This document shows positions 47,232 through 59,817 of a stretch of DNA of 64,000 nt, piece after piece. How positions within the stretch are numbered: position 1 is the stretch's first letter; each line of letters starts with the position of its first letter. The DNA comes from Hydractinia symbiolongicarpus. Lineage: Eukaryota > Cnidaria > Hydrozoa > Anthoathecata > Hydractiniidae. The stretch covers positions 20,274,501 to 20,338,500 of the forward strand of contig NC_079880.1 of assembly GCF_029227915.1 (NCBI RefSeq), read 5' to 3'. A model generated the notes under the pieces. The model did no database searches. It was not told the DNA's origin and worked only from the letters and a program-made list of their open reading frames with translations. Position numbers and translations under genes: made by a program.

Positions 47232-47676
47232 AAGATATTGGTGTTAAAGGATATTGACAAAAAAACTCAAAAAACTCGTGCATTCGAGTACATATATATA
47301 CACATAAAATTCTCAAGGATTGTCTTTTATTTACCCTCCAGGCTAGTCTAGGCAGGTCTAGGCTAGTCTCAGTAAAAAGACACTGTTTTAAATTGGTGAA
47401 GAAGAATACATCTGTTTTGTAACGTGAACTTCTTTAAACATTCAATACTGTTGTACATGAATATAATTTATTAAAAAAATCGCATACTTACGATTACATT
47501 ATAATTATGTGTTGTTGTACTTAGTAATAATTTGTTTCAAAACAAGATACTGACTAACATAAATAAAATAAACTTTCCACAACTTAAGATTCCAAAATTG
47601 GCAAAGTGTGCTACAAAACTCACAATCAAATGGAATTTTGATTACTTTAAAAATTAGATAAAAATCCATTTGTTTA
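47232..47676. other. Gap between TIR element and peptide gene
   Basis: Short AGGCTAGTCTAGGCAGGTCT-type repeats near 47340 are present, but no coding sequence. Confidence 0.4.
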
Positions 47677-47982
47677 CTACGGCGTTTTGGTATTCCAAGG
47701 ACTGTCCACTGAATCCATCTCATCAAATAAACGTGTCAGTTGTTTATGAAGTTTACAGATTGTTCCACAAAGTATTTTCCTTCTTGTTGTCTGCGTAGTA
47801 GTCATAGTGGCTTCTGTCCAAGTAACTGTTGCTTTGAGATAGTGTTGGGTAAAAGAAATTGACGGTTTATTATTCAAGCTCTCAATGTTTCCTCTGACGG
47901 TTATATCAGTTGAACTTTTAGTTGGTTTTGATAAAATATGGCTTATTGCACTAAAGAACAAAAATGCTCTTATTAAATCCAT
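47677..47982 (-). CDS. Small putative secreted protein, paralogue A
   Basis: An uninterrupted 101-residue frame starting MDLIRAFLFFSAISHILSKP, a plausible signal peptide of about 19 residues, then KSSTDITVRGNIESLNNKPS and a Thr-rich stretch (TWTEATMTTTQTT), ending LCGTICKLHKQLTRLFDEMD plus a short tail. Its relative at 55201 shares the signal sequence, KPTKSSTD, the ISF motif, the T-rich linker and a C-x2-IC-x-LH-x2-L-x2-LF ending. Conservation of an open frame in two of three copies supports a real gene. Two Cys separated by three residues could form a disulphide or be palmitoylated. Function unknown. Confidence 0.6.
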   Translation of the reverse strand: MDLIRAFLFFSAISHILSKPTKSSTDITVRGNIESLNNKPSISFTQHYLKATVTWTEATMTTTQTTRRKILCGTICKLHKQLTRLFDEMDSVDSPWNTKTP

Positions 47983-49019
47983 TTCAGAAGGTTGACTGGT
48001 CTATAACCTGTAAATGTCCATATATATGTATATATACGACTTTATCTTTATATATTTATGTCGAAATCATCATAACAGAATGTTTTTGTCTTGAAAAACC
48101 TTACCAGTAGGGTACTATTTTGCATAAGTTAAGGTAAAAACAGACACGTGTCTCAGATAGAATTTAAATAACAGGAAAACTGATTTTACCTTTAATTACA
48201 TCATGAATATCATTTTTAGTGGTACGTATTAAGAGTGAATTATAAGAAGGAAGAAAGGCTAATACATAAAACAAATTCCTCTTCCTGTCAATACATATTA
48301 AATAGAATTACTTTCCTGTAATAACCTGTTAAATTTGGCATCGCCACCAATGCTAACCTTTTTGCCTCAAACAAACGAGTTCTCTCATAATGTGTTAATT
48401 ATCAGAACAATTAAATACTTTGTACAACAGCACGTGTTTAATAAATTCAAAAAAAAAGGGAGTTTTTAAATGATTTGGTTATTTTCTCTTATAAATTCTT
48501 TCACAATATCATAACCAACTAAAAGGAATGGACAAGCTCTCGACGTCACCTTGTTTAATAAGAAGCAGTTAATTCCAGCAAATTACATATTGTGAAAAAC
48601 ACTTGGTTTTTAAATGCAAACATAATAACAATACAATACAAATTAAAATAGCGTTATTTCAAATGTGTTAAAGAATTTCCTTTCAGATTCCCTTTGATTA
48701 AAGCTATATAATTCGGTTTTGCATGTAAATTTTACCTGTTATACATATGTCAATGACGTTGCAAAACGTAACGCAAATGATGTTGCATTAGCTTCTATTT
48801 TGTTCAAATTTTGCATCGTGAAATTATGTTTTTTGCCAAATAGGATCTTATGTTAATGTTGATGTTTATGAATTGAATAGCTAAATATGATATAAACCAG
48901 AAATTTGTATTAGACTCCATACTCTATATCATTGCTTATTCTTTTGAGCAGTAATATATTTTAAAAAAGGAAGACATCTAATAGCCAAATATCATCAAAC
49001 TTACTAATCAAAAGTTGAG
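47983..49019. other. Non-coding stretch
   Basis: AT-rich; TATATA-type runs near 48020. Nothing else supported. Confidence 0.5.
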
Positions 49020-50149
49020 ATCAATTAAATATATTGACGACGTTTCGGTTTCTCATTAATCAGCAAATAGAAATAACGGAACAGATCCAATATTTCTATT
49101 TAAAGTTGGTTTATCCCTGTGGATTAAAAAGTCTCCTTCAGTTCTAGATTGTAATTTAATGTAAATTCTCAAAACACGGCCTAGACTGACGGTAGCTATA
49201 AACATGTCCGGATACGGCTGAAAAACAAGGAATTTGGTCTTTTTTTCCGGCTAAAGCTTTAAACGTCGTAAAATAGATAGCGTTGCAGCTACCGCACTTA
49301 AATTTATATACGACTTTTGAACGTAGAGCCTTTATGGGTCTATCTTTAAAGCGGAAAGAGCTGAAGAAAAAATGACCTAACCTTACAAGATAGTAAATGC
49401 TTGTAGAATGTTTTTCCTAAACGAGGTCGAAGCCTCAGTGATACATTCCTCAGAAAAGGCAATACAATAATAAGCTCACGCTTAGAAACAATTAATTTAT
49501 CTAACAGTTAATTGTATCTTACGATCGTAATGTTTAAATATCTTTAATAATACAGTAGACTTCCTTTATTTCGAATGCCGTTTAATTCGAACTTTCCGTT
49601 ATTTCGAACAAATTGCCAAGTCCCTTCAGTTTGGCTTATTAAAGTCTTATATTTTGAGCTGCTTAATTCAAACGCCGCTAATTCGAACAATTTGCTAGTC
49701 CCAAGGCTACATATTATGCTTCTTAATTCGAACTTTTGTGTATCGATAAATAAAATCTCATGGGAAAATAAAAAACACGTTTTCATTTTTATTCATTTTT
49801 ATTGCATCAATGGTGGAAAAATTTCTTTCAATTTATCAATTAAATTGGCATTTCCAATAAAATGAAGTTTACAAGGAATTCGGAGGCTTCGCCTATTGCT
49901 AAGCAAACAACGTTAAAAGATTTTTATGAAAAGTTGAAGTAAAGTTGTAATAAAGTTATATTAGCATAAAACCTTTAAATGTTTATTAAAATTCTTTTCT
50001 TTTCTGAACTTCCGATAATCCGAACATTCGTTAATTCGAACAAATAATTTAGTCCCTTGCGTGTTCGAATTAACGGACGTCTACTGTATTTGTAAACGAC
50101 TTGATAAAGGCCGTATACGGCCGAAACGTCGTTAATATATTTAATTGAT
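49020..50149. repeat. Inverted repeat pair enclosing a MITE
   Basis: ATCAATTAAATATATTGACG then ACGTTTCGG at 49020-49048 matches the reverse complement of 50121-50149 at all but one of 29 positions. The right arm adjoins the palindrome GGCCGTATACGGCC (50109-50122). The unit contains the pogo-type MITE. Confidence 0.65.
49551..50088. mobile_element. pogo/Tigger-type MITE (~540 bp)
   Basis: Left end TACAGTAGACTTCCTTTATT then TCGAA and right end, in reverse complement, TACAGTAGACGTCCGTTAAT then TCGAA. The CAGTAGAC start inside a TA target is typical of Tc1/mariner-pogo elements. Repeated ATTCGAAC motifs fill both subterminal regions (about 49605-49735 and 50020-50070). No transposase is encoded. 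Confidence 0.85.
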
Positions 50150-50689
50150 GAAACTGGTGATGTTTTCTTTTACACTCATTATATCTATACAGACCAACAT
50201 CTGCAACATGAATCAAAAGTCGATTAGAATATTTATTATCTTTTATGGTTTAAATGTTCATATGTTCAACAAAATATTGTTATGATCCAGAAAGAACGGT
50301 TAATTGACTAATTAAAACTTAAGAAGTTAATAACATTAATTTAACGTCATAATTTCTAACGTGAATCCCCGAACTCGTTTCGGTAGAGTAGGGTTAAAGT
50401 CGTCATTACAAAAGGCTACCCTAATATCTCTGTAACCTGTTTTATCGTGTAACTTAGTTCATGCAAATAGTATGATGTGCTACTTGGCAAAGAAAAAAGA
50501 TGATGAAATACACGTGGTGAGACTGGCAGTTGTTGTGTATATGAGTGAGTAGAAAGGCGTATATTATTTACGAGTAGTGCATTTTACTTCTAAACTCCGC
50601 AGTGTAAAATAACCGTCCGTTTAAAGCTAAAATCAGCGTCAAAATCACTACACAGTATTAACAAAATTTTTTTTTTTTTTGAAAAAAAA

Positions 50690-51210
50690 AATCAATTTGG
50701 TTATTGGCTTAAGTCCTTTATCTCCTTACCCGTTCGTTCAAAGCACGGTAATCTCATGCATTTTGATTAGCATTTCAAGTTCTATTCAAAACAGGCAATG
50801 GGTAAAAAAGTTTTTGATTTTTTTGAATCATTGCTTACGTCATCAAAATTTAAATGAAGTATTTTGTCGTTGTCTCCCTATCTATCTGTATTCTTCCACG
50901 GGTTTAAACGGCTATTCTATTAAACAGTACCAAAACTAAGACCAAAATTGGGTAAGTTCCTTAAAGCTAGGGTTACTCACAGCACACATATCGGAATTGA
51001 CATCTTAAAAAAACACAATTTCTGACGTCATTAAAAATTTTAAATTTCGTCAAAAGGTGAAGATTATGTGCACTTTGTTGGTCAGCATTTAAAGTTCTCT
51101 ATAGTAGAGGCTATCTGCCTCTATTATGGAGAAACAAATTTCTATGAAAGAGATGTTATAAACTCCTTATATCTCCTTAACAGTTGGTCAAAAGCACATA
51201 ATTACATTTT
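50690..51210. repeat. Sub-repeats of the long-TIR family
   Basis: Two degenerate units (about 50690-50900 and 51030-51210) show the family order: TATCTCCTTA, GTTCGTTCAAAGCAC or GTTGGTCAAAAGCAC, TTGATTAGCATTTCAAGTTC or GGTCAGCATTTAAAGTTCTC, and a nearby ACGTCATCAAAATT or ACGTCATTAAAAATT. No complete ends. Confidence 0.55.
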
Positions 51211-53569
51211 TATTTCTGATATGTAATTAGTACCATAATTTAAATGATAAAGCATAAAATAATAATCTTAATTAAAAGCAGATTTAACCCATTTTTCTAC
51301 TGGCTAATGGTTAAGCGCAGTGGAATGATAACGTCAGAAATTGCTCAGCTAAGCTTGTGAAACTTCCTAAGGCCTTGGTGGAGTTTAAAGTACTATAAAA
51401 TGGTGACTAAATAAGTTCAATATATAATTTCATCAAATTGAGAATCTGTTTATTAGCCACTTTAAAATTAATACTTTGACGAACATTACATAGGACAAGC
51501 TTCATATTAAATTATTATCACAAATCTTTTAACATTTTTAACAATGTATAACCATCAAATAAATTATTTTAATTACAAATCAATAAAAACGTTTATTACA
51601 ACAAATTAATTTGTTTTTCATTCACTTTCATTCCAATATTTATAGTTTTATAGCATCCGTTCATAAAATCTTTTTTATTTTTCCTGCCACTTACCTACAA
51701 ATCAATAGAATAAACAAATCCCTACTTGAACTAACCATCTAGGACAGGCATCACAAGCATAGTTTTCTTCTCTTTGCACAATCTATAATGAACATCTCGA
51801 TATAACTAACCAAATTCAATTCCTCTTGGACTTAGCCCTAAGTAACTCTTATAAAACCTTTCTATATAAATGAAACCCCGATATTGTGAACTCTTGATTT
51901 AAGACACCTCAAACTGTTTTAGAAAATCTTGTTCGGTTTAAATTGCGTATATCAACAATCTACTTTAAAAGTTTCATCCATGCGTTATATACTTCCTTAA
52001 AAGTGTTATTTTAAACAATAAGCAAAACCCAAAGTGTCTGTAGGTGTATTAAACACTTAAATTCCTATTGATATGTCACTGTGTGTTCATCTGAAACGCT
52101 AAGATACTTCAGGTGCATATGCGAAAAGCAAACTTACCATTTTGGAAAATGACGTCGTTCGTTATCCTTTTTTTTAGTTTGCTGAATATCTATGGAGCAA
52201 GACTTCAGCAATGATATTGTTGAGAAAACCTTTTGCTTTATATCATAAGTTGTATCCCTCAATAATTTTTGACCCAGTGTAATTGGTGAGGGAAAATTTA
52301 TTTCTTAATTAGTTAATTTTCAATTTAATTTTTTTAAGCTGAAACTGCCATTACATATACGTACGTAGTATTCATTCTTCTTTGTTTATTCCCTTTTTTC
52401 ATAGCGCGTGCTTCTGAACGCCACAGAAATTAAAACTATTGCCAAAACAGGATTAAATATTTAACAAAGTGAGAAATCATCAGTTCGAGAAACAAAATTA
52501 CTGCCTAGAAAGTAACTAGCTAGCGATATTAATCTGTTAAGTATTGTCACAACGTCATCCTCGTCCTCAGGGCTTATTGCCTGATGTCAAAGCTGCTAGC
52601 TCTTGCTTGACGGCTAATAAGACTCTGGTACAGACTGCTTTTCATAACCAGTATATAGGTTACCATGGATAATTTGTCTCGCTGTTATAATTTATGCAGC
52701 TAGTAAAAGCAACTTTATCGAGTCTCCGCTCATCACATGACAAGGACAATGTATTTTGTTTGTTTATGTTTTTAAACGCTTGACTTCAGAAAGTTTTATT
52801 TTAAACCATGTTAATATATGTGACCCTGAAGCTATATTTATATTGATCTAGTCGCTTAAGAAGCATTGCTTATTAACAAAATGTGGCAACGCGTAATTAC
52901 ATGAAGCTAATATTGTTGAGATATACTGATACACGAGATGACCTAGCTCAATTAAGCTGGTTAGCTTTTTTTGACAAGTGTAGTATCTCTTTGGGAAAAA
53001 TTGTAAGTCTTAGATTGTGATATTCAATAAGTAAATAAAACCTTTCTTAGATAGTCACCTAGCTTAAATAGACTACGGTTAAAATTGGTTAAAAAATGTA
53101 GCATTTTGGTTAGCAAACTTCAGTCCTTATATCTACGCTACAAGTCCTTTCCTACCCTCAGCTAGTAACATTCCCAGTTGAACTGTGGCGAAAGTTTTCC
53201 CAGAAGTAAACATTTTTCTTTAAATTCCTTCTCACGGAAACATTGTTTGAGGTTTCAAACTCTTATCGAGTGTGGATCGTTACCTTCCGAATTATTTGAA
53301 TTCATTTAAACTTTGTGAATACCTTCGTGTGACGTAATGGACTAAAATAGCTTACCACTGAGAATGTAAACAATGGAATTCATCTATATGTTTAGCATGA
53401 TAAATTCACCACTGATGAACATGATCCGAGTTTGAAGTCTGGTTAACATTTCTCGGACTATGTTGGTATAACAATTATAGGTTAAGATAACCAGCTAAGA
53501 AACTTGTATCAAGAAAGACCTTAGCAATCTAATGCCTGACCCAAAAGATCTATATAATAATACGCCAGT
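51211..53569. other. Non-coding stretch
   Basis: No supported gene. Scattered GCTAGCTAGC-type words; nothing else stands out. Confidence 0.5.

Positions 53570-53613
<44 letters not shown>
53570..53613 (+). repeat. (CTGT)n microsatellite
   Basis: Eleven consecutive CTGT units starting near 53570. A shorter CAGA run occurs at about 31808-31828. Confidence 0.95.
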
Positions 53614-53614
<1 letters not shown>

Positions 53615-53732
53615 GACTTTTGCAAAGTGGATTATATTCTTCCCTACTTTCCTTGATAAAATCTGTAAAACATGGCCTATAAAATTGTTCTTTATCCATA
53701 AAATAATATTAACGTTAAAGAAAAGTGTAACA

Positions 53733-55050
53733 AATTAATGAAGCCATTACAGTGCACTTAAAATGTTGTGGACAAATAACTTTGAAAAACGAGGTGGTGA
53801 CGTCAATGATTTTTCACCGAGTGGGTAACTAAGAACCGCCTAGGACTAATTTGGGTAATTTCCCCAAACCTGGGTTTCCAAGTCCGTTTCGGAATAGGTG
53901 ACGTCATCAAAACGCCTTTAAACCGTAATATCTCTGGAACTGTTTGTCAAAAGTACTTGATCCTATACGTTTCCTTGATCAGCGTTTCTAGATCTATACG
54001 ATGAATGCAACAGGTATACAAATTTCTAAAAAAAATTTATTGTGTTTTCACGGGCCATTGCTGACGTCACCATAATTTTTAAACCTTTTTATCTTATTAA
54101 CGGTTCAACTAAAGCACATGATCATATACATTTTGTTGATCAGCGCTTTAAGGTCTCCACAATAGAGGAAACGTGAAAGCAAAGTTCTAATTTTTTTTAG
54201 TGGATGGTTTGTTGACGTCATCAAAAATTTTATCCTGCCTCAGTGGATTTTTCCACGAGCGTTATGGACTAGTTAGAGATTAATCTACTTGTTTATCACT
54301 TAAATGTGTTATATATTGTATAGCTAGCGGCATAAATGTTTTTTCAATATTTTGTAACATTTCTCATAGTCAGGATTATTCTTGTACTTTAATATTTTTG
54401 TAACAAAATCAGCCATCTTTATAGTAGATCGTTGCATGCATTGTGACGCATGAATAAAATATCCATGCTCGATGTAAGCCAATCGCATTACAAAACTTAC
54501 TAGCCTGTACCAGGGGTTTCTTTGCTGCCGGTCTCGATGTCAAAAAGGCAAGAATCCCTGAGGACGAGGTTGTAATAACCTGTTAACAGCACAACATCTT
54601 TACAAAACAATATAAGGACGTGTAACAAAATGTTTACTTTCTGTTTTGCCTACATAACTAACTTCTAACTCACAAATATTAATGTAATATTTTCTACTAA
54701 AATATTCTGTTATATTATTTATAAGATTGTCCATGAAAACATCCACTTAATTCAGAAAAACATTGGTTACAGAAATAAATTTTGGTGGCAGCAGCAATAA
54801 ATCCGTCCTTATGCAAAGAAGATCTTTCTTTCGAAGTTTGTTGGCCCGTTGACACTTTTATGTGCTGAACAAAGTAATTTATATGATCATGTGACCTCAA
54901 CGAACGATTAAGGTGATATAAGAGATTAAACATTTTGCCCCGTCACCACACCCAAAAAATTTGTTTACCTGTTGCTTTTATTGTGTAGTGCTTGACATGA
55001 TGATCAAGAAAATGTATAGCATCGTGTGATTTTGAAAAATGCTTGTTCCG
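53733..55050. mobile_element. Second copy of the long-TIR repeat element, right arm degraded
   Basis: 53733-54070 matches 44363-44690 closely (AAATTAATGAAGCCATTACA at the edge; TCTATACGATGAATGCAACA inside). 54085-54270 is a further sub-repeat ending CAGTGGATTTTTCCACGAG. 54950-55050 holds an eroded inverted arm (TTTACCTGTTGCTTTTATTG; GATCAAGAAAATGTATAGCA; GTTCCGAAACGG). No transposase seen. Confidence 0.6.
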
Positions 55051-55200
55051 AAACGGAAATGCGCTAATGACATGGAAAACAACAACTTGAATTACCCGCA
55101 CGCACCATCGGAGGTATAAATTACAGATTAGGGAAATAAATCTCCCAAACAAGTTACATGGCTGAATATGGAGTTCTAATACATCAAAAACAGTTTCAAG

Positions 55201-55467
55201 TTATTGTGTTTCACCAAAAAGTTCTCGCAAAGTATTGTGAAGCTGACAGATTTCTTCGCAAGGTGGTGTCGTTACAGGAGTACCAGTTAATGCGGTTTCT
55301 GTTGATGTGACTTTTGTTTTCGCGCCATCTCGATTGAACGAAATCGATAATTCATTTCCCAAGCTCTTAATCTTTTTCTTAATGTTTACATCAGTTGAAC
55401 TTTTAGTTGGTTTTGATAAAGCAATGCTTACCGTACTGAAAAATAAAGTTACTCTTATTAAACCCAT
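55201..55467 (-). CDS. Small putative secreted protein, paralogue B
   Basis: An uninterrupted 88-residue frame: MGLIRVTLFFSTVSIALSKP (signal-like), KSSTDVNIKKKIKSLGNELS, ISFNRDGAKTKVTSTETALT, a TGTPVTTPP linker and a PCEEICQLHNTLRELFGETQ end. Same layout as the gene at 47677. It lies about 150 bp from the eroded right arm of the second long-TIR element, as the 47677 gene lies about 450 bp from the first, which suggests that segment and gene were duplicated together. Function unknown. Confidence 0.6.
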   Translation of the reverse strand: MGLIRVTLFFSTVSIALSKPTKSSTDVNIKKKIKSLGNELSISFNRDGAKTKVTSTETALTGTPVTTPPCEEICQLHNTLRELFGETQ

Positions 55468-58336
55468 TTCAGAAGATTGACTGGCCTAAAACGCGTAAAT
55501 AAAAAGTAAATATTAAGTTTTGGTTCCTTTTGGCGTAATTGCAGTATTAAGACTCTTATTATCGCTATTGCTCAACGTTAAAACAGACATGGTACTTATC
55601 AGATAGGTAATCTGATAGCTTAATAAACCTTAATTATACAGTTTCGTTTGCTTTAGAAGATTGCTATGTGACAGATACTAGCAGTTCAAGAAAATACAAG
55701 TCTATAACGTAAAATAGTTAAACACAAAAAGAATATACTTACATATATAATACACTTACATATATAATGCACTTCACTTCGCGCCTTGAATCCGTGATGC
55801 CGCATGAATTGGAATGAAAATATCAATCTACCGAGAGGTCGTGCGATTTTTCATTGTAAATGTTTCAAAAGTTATGGCTATTTTTGTGTTCTATATTAGT
55901 GGTAAAAATTAAAAGAAATATGTGCATTTAAATACCATCAACTTTTGGCACAAAAATGACTGCTTTTTTAAAAAATAAGGTTAAGACCTTTACAAACTTT
56001 ATGATATCTATGGACTGCTTACGTATTTTTGGACGACGTTTTCAGGGAACTATAAGAAATACAACTACCATAGTATTCTTGTGTGTGGCGTCTTTTTTTC
56101 GCCATATTGGATTTTCCCATAGTAAAATATAATTTGATATAATAAACAAACGTTCACTGTGTTTAGTGGGTTATTTTGGGTCTTTTTAGGGGGAAAGGGG
56201 GAGGAGAAAAATAAGTGATTTAATGTTGAAAAAATAAGGATGGCATTATTATATTCTGATGACGTCATTGCTTTCTTAGTCACCCAATTTGGCTTCAATT
56301 GCAATTCAAATGCAAAAGATACTAACACCAGAATATATTCTATGTTTTTAAAACTTAATGTAAGAAATTTCCACATCTTCTCGTAATAAGGAAAAAGTTA
56401 AAATCATAAAATATCTAGTCTATACCAAATCTAGCACAAAATTTATTTAAAACAAACTGCTGGGCCAGGGCAGATTTAGTATTGCCGGGTGTAAAATGGC
56501 ATAAAATGTGTGTATGCTAACAGGGCGCACAAAAACAACTTGGGTTTGTTAGCACCCCAACATGACCAGGGCGATGCCTTAAAAACTACCGCCTTTTAAT
56601 GCGCTCTTAAATAGTTAAAACAGTTTAAAAATTGACTCCTAAACTCGTCGTTTTTAGACAGCTTAAAAAGGCTACGAAACAGCTGTTGATTTTCAACTGT
56701 TAGAGCCTACACGAAATTCGAGCTAATGGCGGTGAAAATGTTTATGATCACTGAAGACAAAAACAACATCCTAAACTACCTTAAATATAATATTGCATAT
56801 CCAAACACACCTAAAAATAAACTGATCAGTTCCCTACATATATTGCATATCTATGATTTATTCGATATAAGCACCTACCTTGCTTTTAAGTCAAGTTTTC
56901 TAATAAAATAAGCTTCCAACGTTTGAACTAGCTAGCTAATATCATCCGAAACTTCGCATAGAAACATACAAGTTTATTGCACATAAAGCCAGTCGAAGCC
57001 GGAACAATGTTTTGAAATCTTTCTATAGCTATTAATTATCTTCTTAAAAGTGGTAGCATAACCTTGTTTACCAATTACAGCTCCCCGTGTTCCCTCTGTT
57101 CTTTAATCTATTTCACCGACCGTAGCTTATTTTGCTGCCAAGGAGAACACTGTAAGAAAGTTTTTCTCCTTTCAGAAAATAAAAATAAAAAAGTAGGAAA
57201 TTCCTAAAGAAAATTAATTATTTATTAACAGATTGTCTTGAAAATTTCGGTCCGTTTATTACACGCCATTTTTCGGAAATTGCAGGGATTGAGTTTATTG
57301 AATCGCTTCGTAGTAAGTGTTATTGGGGAAAATTTGAACATAAAAATATAAAGTTCATACAGAATAAAACATAAAGCGCCACGTGCCCATTTAATTTTCT
57401 ATTGTTTTTAAATTCAATAGAAACATATGCGTGAGTCACTTGACCCAGTTAGTTAGCGTAAAATCTAGTGAATGTAACTTTCTTCGAACTAACAATAATT
57501 TACAGACTATTCATCTATTCGAACTTTAAACAAACCTAATAATATTTGGATGTGGCTTTGTAAACAAGTCTGTTGAATATACGTTACAACATGGAGGAAA
57601 TAAACAGATGGCGTCTTTTTTCGATTTTGTCAACAAAGTTTAATAACTTCTTAAATGCCTTAATTAAAAAGACAGATTTAATTTGATTTCATTATTCTAA
57701 TCTAATTGTTTATTTAAAGAGGGCTTAAATGAACATATATATATATCAAATTCCTCTAATATTTTCTGTTGAAATGACTATGTTGAGGAATGGCGCGCAT
57801 TTTTACTACATACGCAGCTAATTTGACTTTCCATAGATAATAGACCTACATATGATTTTGGAATGTCTTTAAAAGCAAATATTATGCGGATATTCAATTA
57901 CAAACATTGCATAATACCATCTATTCTGTAAGTCATCAGCAATTTTCTCATTATGATCTGATACCAATTGTTAAAGAGCAGGTAAGACATAATGCAACAA
58001 TCAGTTAGAGCATCTGCATCAATGTGTCTAGAACGCACAAAAGCGATTATAGACAATAAGAGCGCAAATGTCTTGTTAGTAACGTGCTCCAATTGATCAA
58101 AAGTTATGCTTCGTTCTACAATTAAAGTAAAATTGTTGGAGAGGGATTCGAAAAATTCAGATTTTGTGCTCACTATGATTTGTTGCAATAGGGCTTTCCG
58201 GAAACAAACGTTTATAATATGGATTAAAAACAGGTTTTTCTTCTGTATCTCACAAATTAGTTTAGATATAAAGATAAAACCATGGTTGTTACTAGCCTTT
58301 AATTTATTTCTGATTAGCTGGTCGTGACCTTTATGC
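55468..58336. other. Non-coding stretch
   Basis: No supported coding region. A short CTTACATATATAATACACTT duplication near 55738-55775 is the only local repeat noted. Confidence 0.5.
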
Positions 58337-58684
58337 TAGATAGATAGATGTGCATATTTTACATGGGTAGCTTCACTAATATCGAGGGATATACCCTGTC
58401 TATTATATCCAGGAGGAGCTACGGCTTAGATGGAGAGTCCTAGAGTACTTAATGCTCGTTTTAAGCTACGCAGACCCAATTGGGGCCCGCGCTCTACTAG
58501 ACAACTCCCGGCAACATACAACGGCCCACACATGGAACCATCTCCCCAATTTCCCTCACATCGCTTGGGTTAACCGGGGGCTATGGTAACATTCACTCAC
58601 CCATGTTGAATCGCCGTCAAGAGGAATCGAACCCCGTTCTCCCGCACAGAGTACGAGAGCTATAACCACTAATCTACGGTGCCA
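58337..58684 (-). mobile_element. tRNA-derived SINE
   Basis: On the minus strand the head reads TGGCACCGTAGATTAGTGGT then TATAGCTC (A-box region) with a perfect B box GGTTCGATTCC (58623-58633). A GC-rich body follows, with an ATTGGGTCTGCGTAGC segment and CTCTCCATCTAAGCCGTAGC, and a short (CTAT)n tail near 58337. Its base composition is clearly higher in GC than the surroundings. This is the layout of a full-length tRNA-type SINE. Confidence 0.8.
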
Positions 58685-59234
58685 CATAATGTTTTAACAC
58701 CATTCTATTGATTGCATATATTAACTTTCATAGTTTTTAGTTCGTGAACTTAATTGAAAACTATTCTCTCTGTAAAGCCATTGTAAAATAGTTTGTCTAT
58801 CTCTTGTTTACGTTTTTCCTTAAATTGTCGTTGATATAAGAGCTTTGAATGAAGCAAAAGACGCTTTTCTTGTTTGTAAGACTTTCTTTTGTTTTATATT
58901 TTTTGTTCAGAGATTTAGCTTGTAGCTAACCTTTCCAAAGCAACGTTCGTTAAAGATATAGCAGAGTAAACACGCAATATTTGGTCCTAAAAAGAACCAT
59001 GCATTCCGCATTTTCCCATTTTTTGTTAAACACTGGATTGGCTCTACAACATTGCGAACGTACCTCCAGTGTATTTAACCGAACACTTTTCAGTTATCTG
59101 TTCCTGCTAGACGGTGAAAGCAAAGATAGCTTGCTTCTTGAAACCTGGAATTAAACCTGCATTAAATACAATGAGTACGGTGTACTCGCCCAACAATATT
59201 CCAGTTTTTACATAAACATTTGAATTATTTTAGC

Positions 59235-59687
59235 TCACATGATCATGTAAGTTCGGCCGTGTAACTTTTGTATAAAATCATTTTTTTTAAAAAAATAGAA
59301 AGGTCCTGTTTTTTTATATGATAGATGATCCATTTTGATTTCTGCCGTCTCCGCGCGGCATGGCATCTTTAAGGTGGTCTGGTGATAGATGGAAAGATAG
59401 AGACACCCCAGAGCAGAGTGAGAATAAGTTTGATATGTAGTTTCCAATTTGTGAAGCTCGGGATCTGTATTATAATCTAAAACATACACCTTCATAATAG
59501 GATCAAGAGATGCAAAATATTTGTCAACATTTTTTTCAATTAATACAGGGGCAATTAAAGCCCATAAAAGTGAATTAACATGAAGAATTCCATGAACTTC
59601 AATTTCAACATGAATTGCATAATAGTTAAATTCATGCAATTCACCCATCAACCATACATTGTATTTGAAATGTCTAAGAAGTAGCAC
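59235..59687 (-). pseudogene. Helitron Rep/N-terminal domain fragment
   Basis: Reads AIHVEIEVHGILHVNSLLWA, then APVLIEKNVDKYFASLDPIM and LETTYQTYSHSALGC, and in a shifted frame DHLKDAMPRGDGRNQNGSSI. The V-(E/Q)-x-RGSPHxHxxLW block of Helitron Rep proteins is recognisable, but here the HxH of the metal site reads HVN, so the catalytic motif is lost. A one-base shift near 59410 also breaks it. An isolated relic. Confidence 0.65.
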
Positions 59688-59779
59688 TTGATTAAAATTT
59701 AACTAAATGCATTGCTCAAAATTTTATCAATATTTTCCTCATCAATATTTTCCTCTTAAAAAGGCTAGTGAACCTTTTT

Positions 59780-59817
59780 CCAGTATAATTTAAGTGGTGA
59801 CACTTAAATTATACTGG
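59780..59817. repeat. Perfect 17-bp hairpin
   Basis: CCAGTATAATTTAAGTG, loop GTGA, CACTTAAATTATACTGG. Seventeen of 17 positions pair. The flanks continue weak pairing (CCTTTTT against AAAAGAAAA). Confidence 0.85.

Noticed and set aside
53532-53738. Reading frame with repeated SVCL
   Set aside because: Translation of a (CTGT)n microsatellite.
56065-56376. Minus-strand 103-residue frame
   Set aside because: Composition is that of translated AT-rich DNA, with no domain or splice support.
59780-59817. Rho-independent terminator
   Set aside because: Eukaryotic context and an AT-rich stem; no gene ends nearby.
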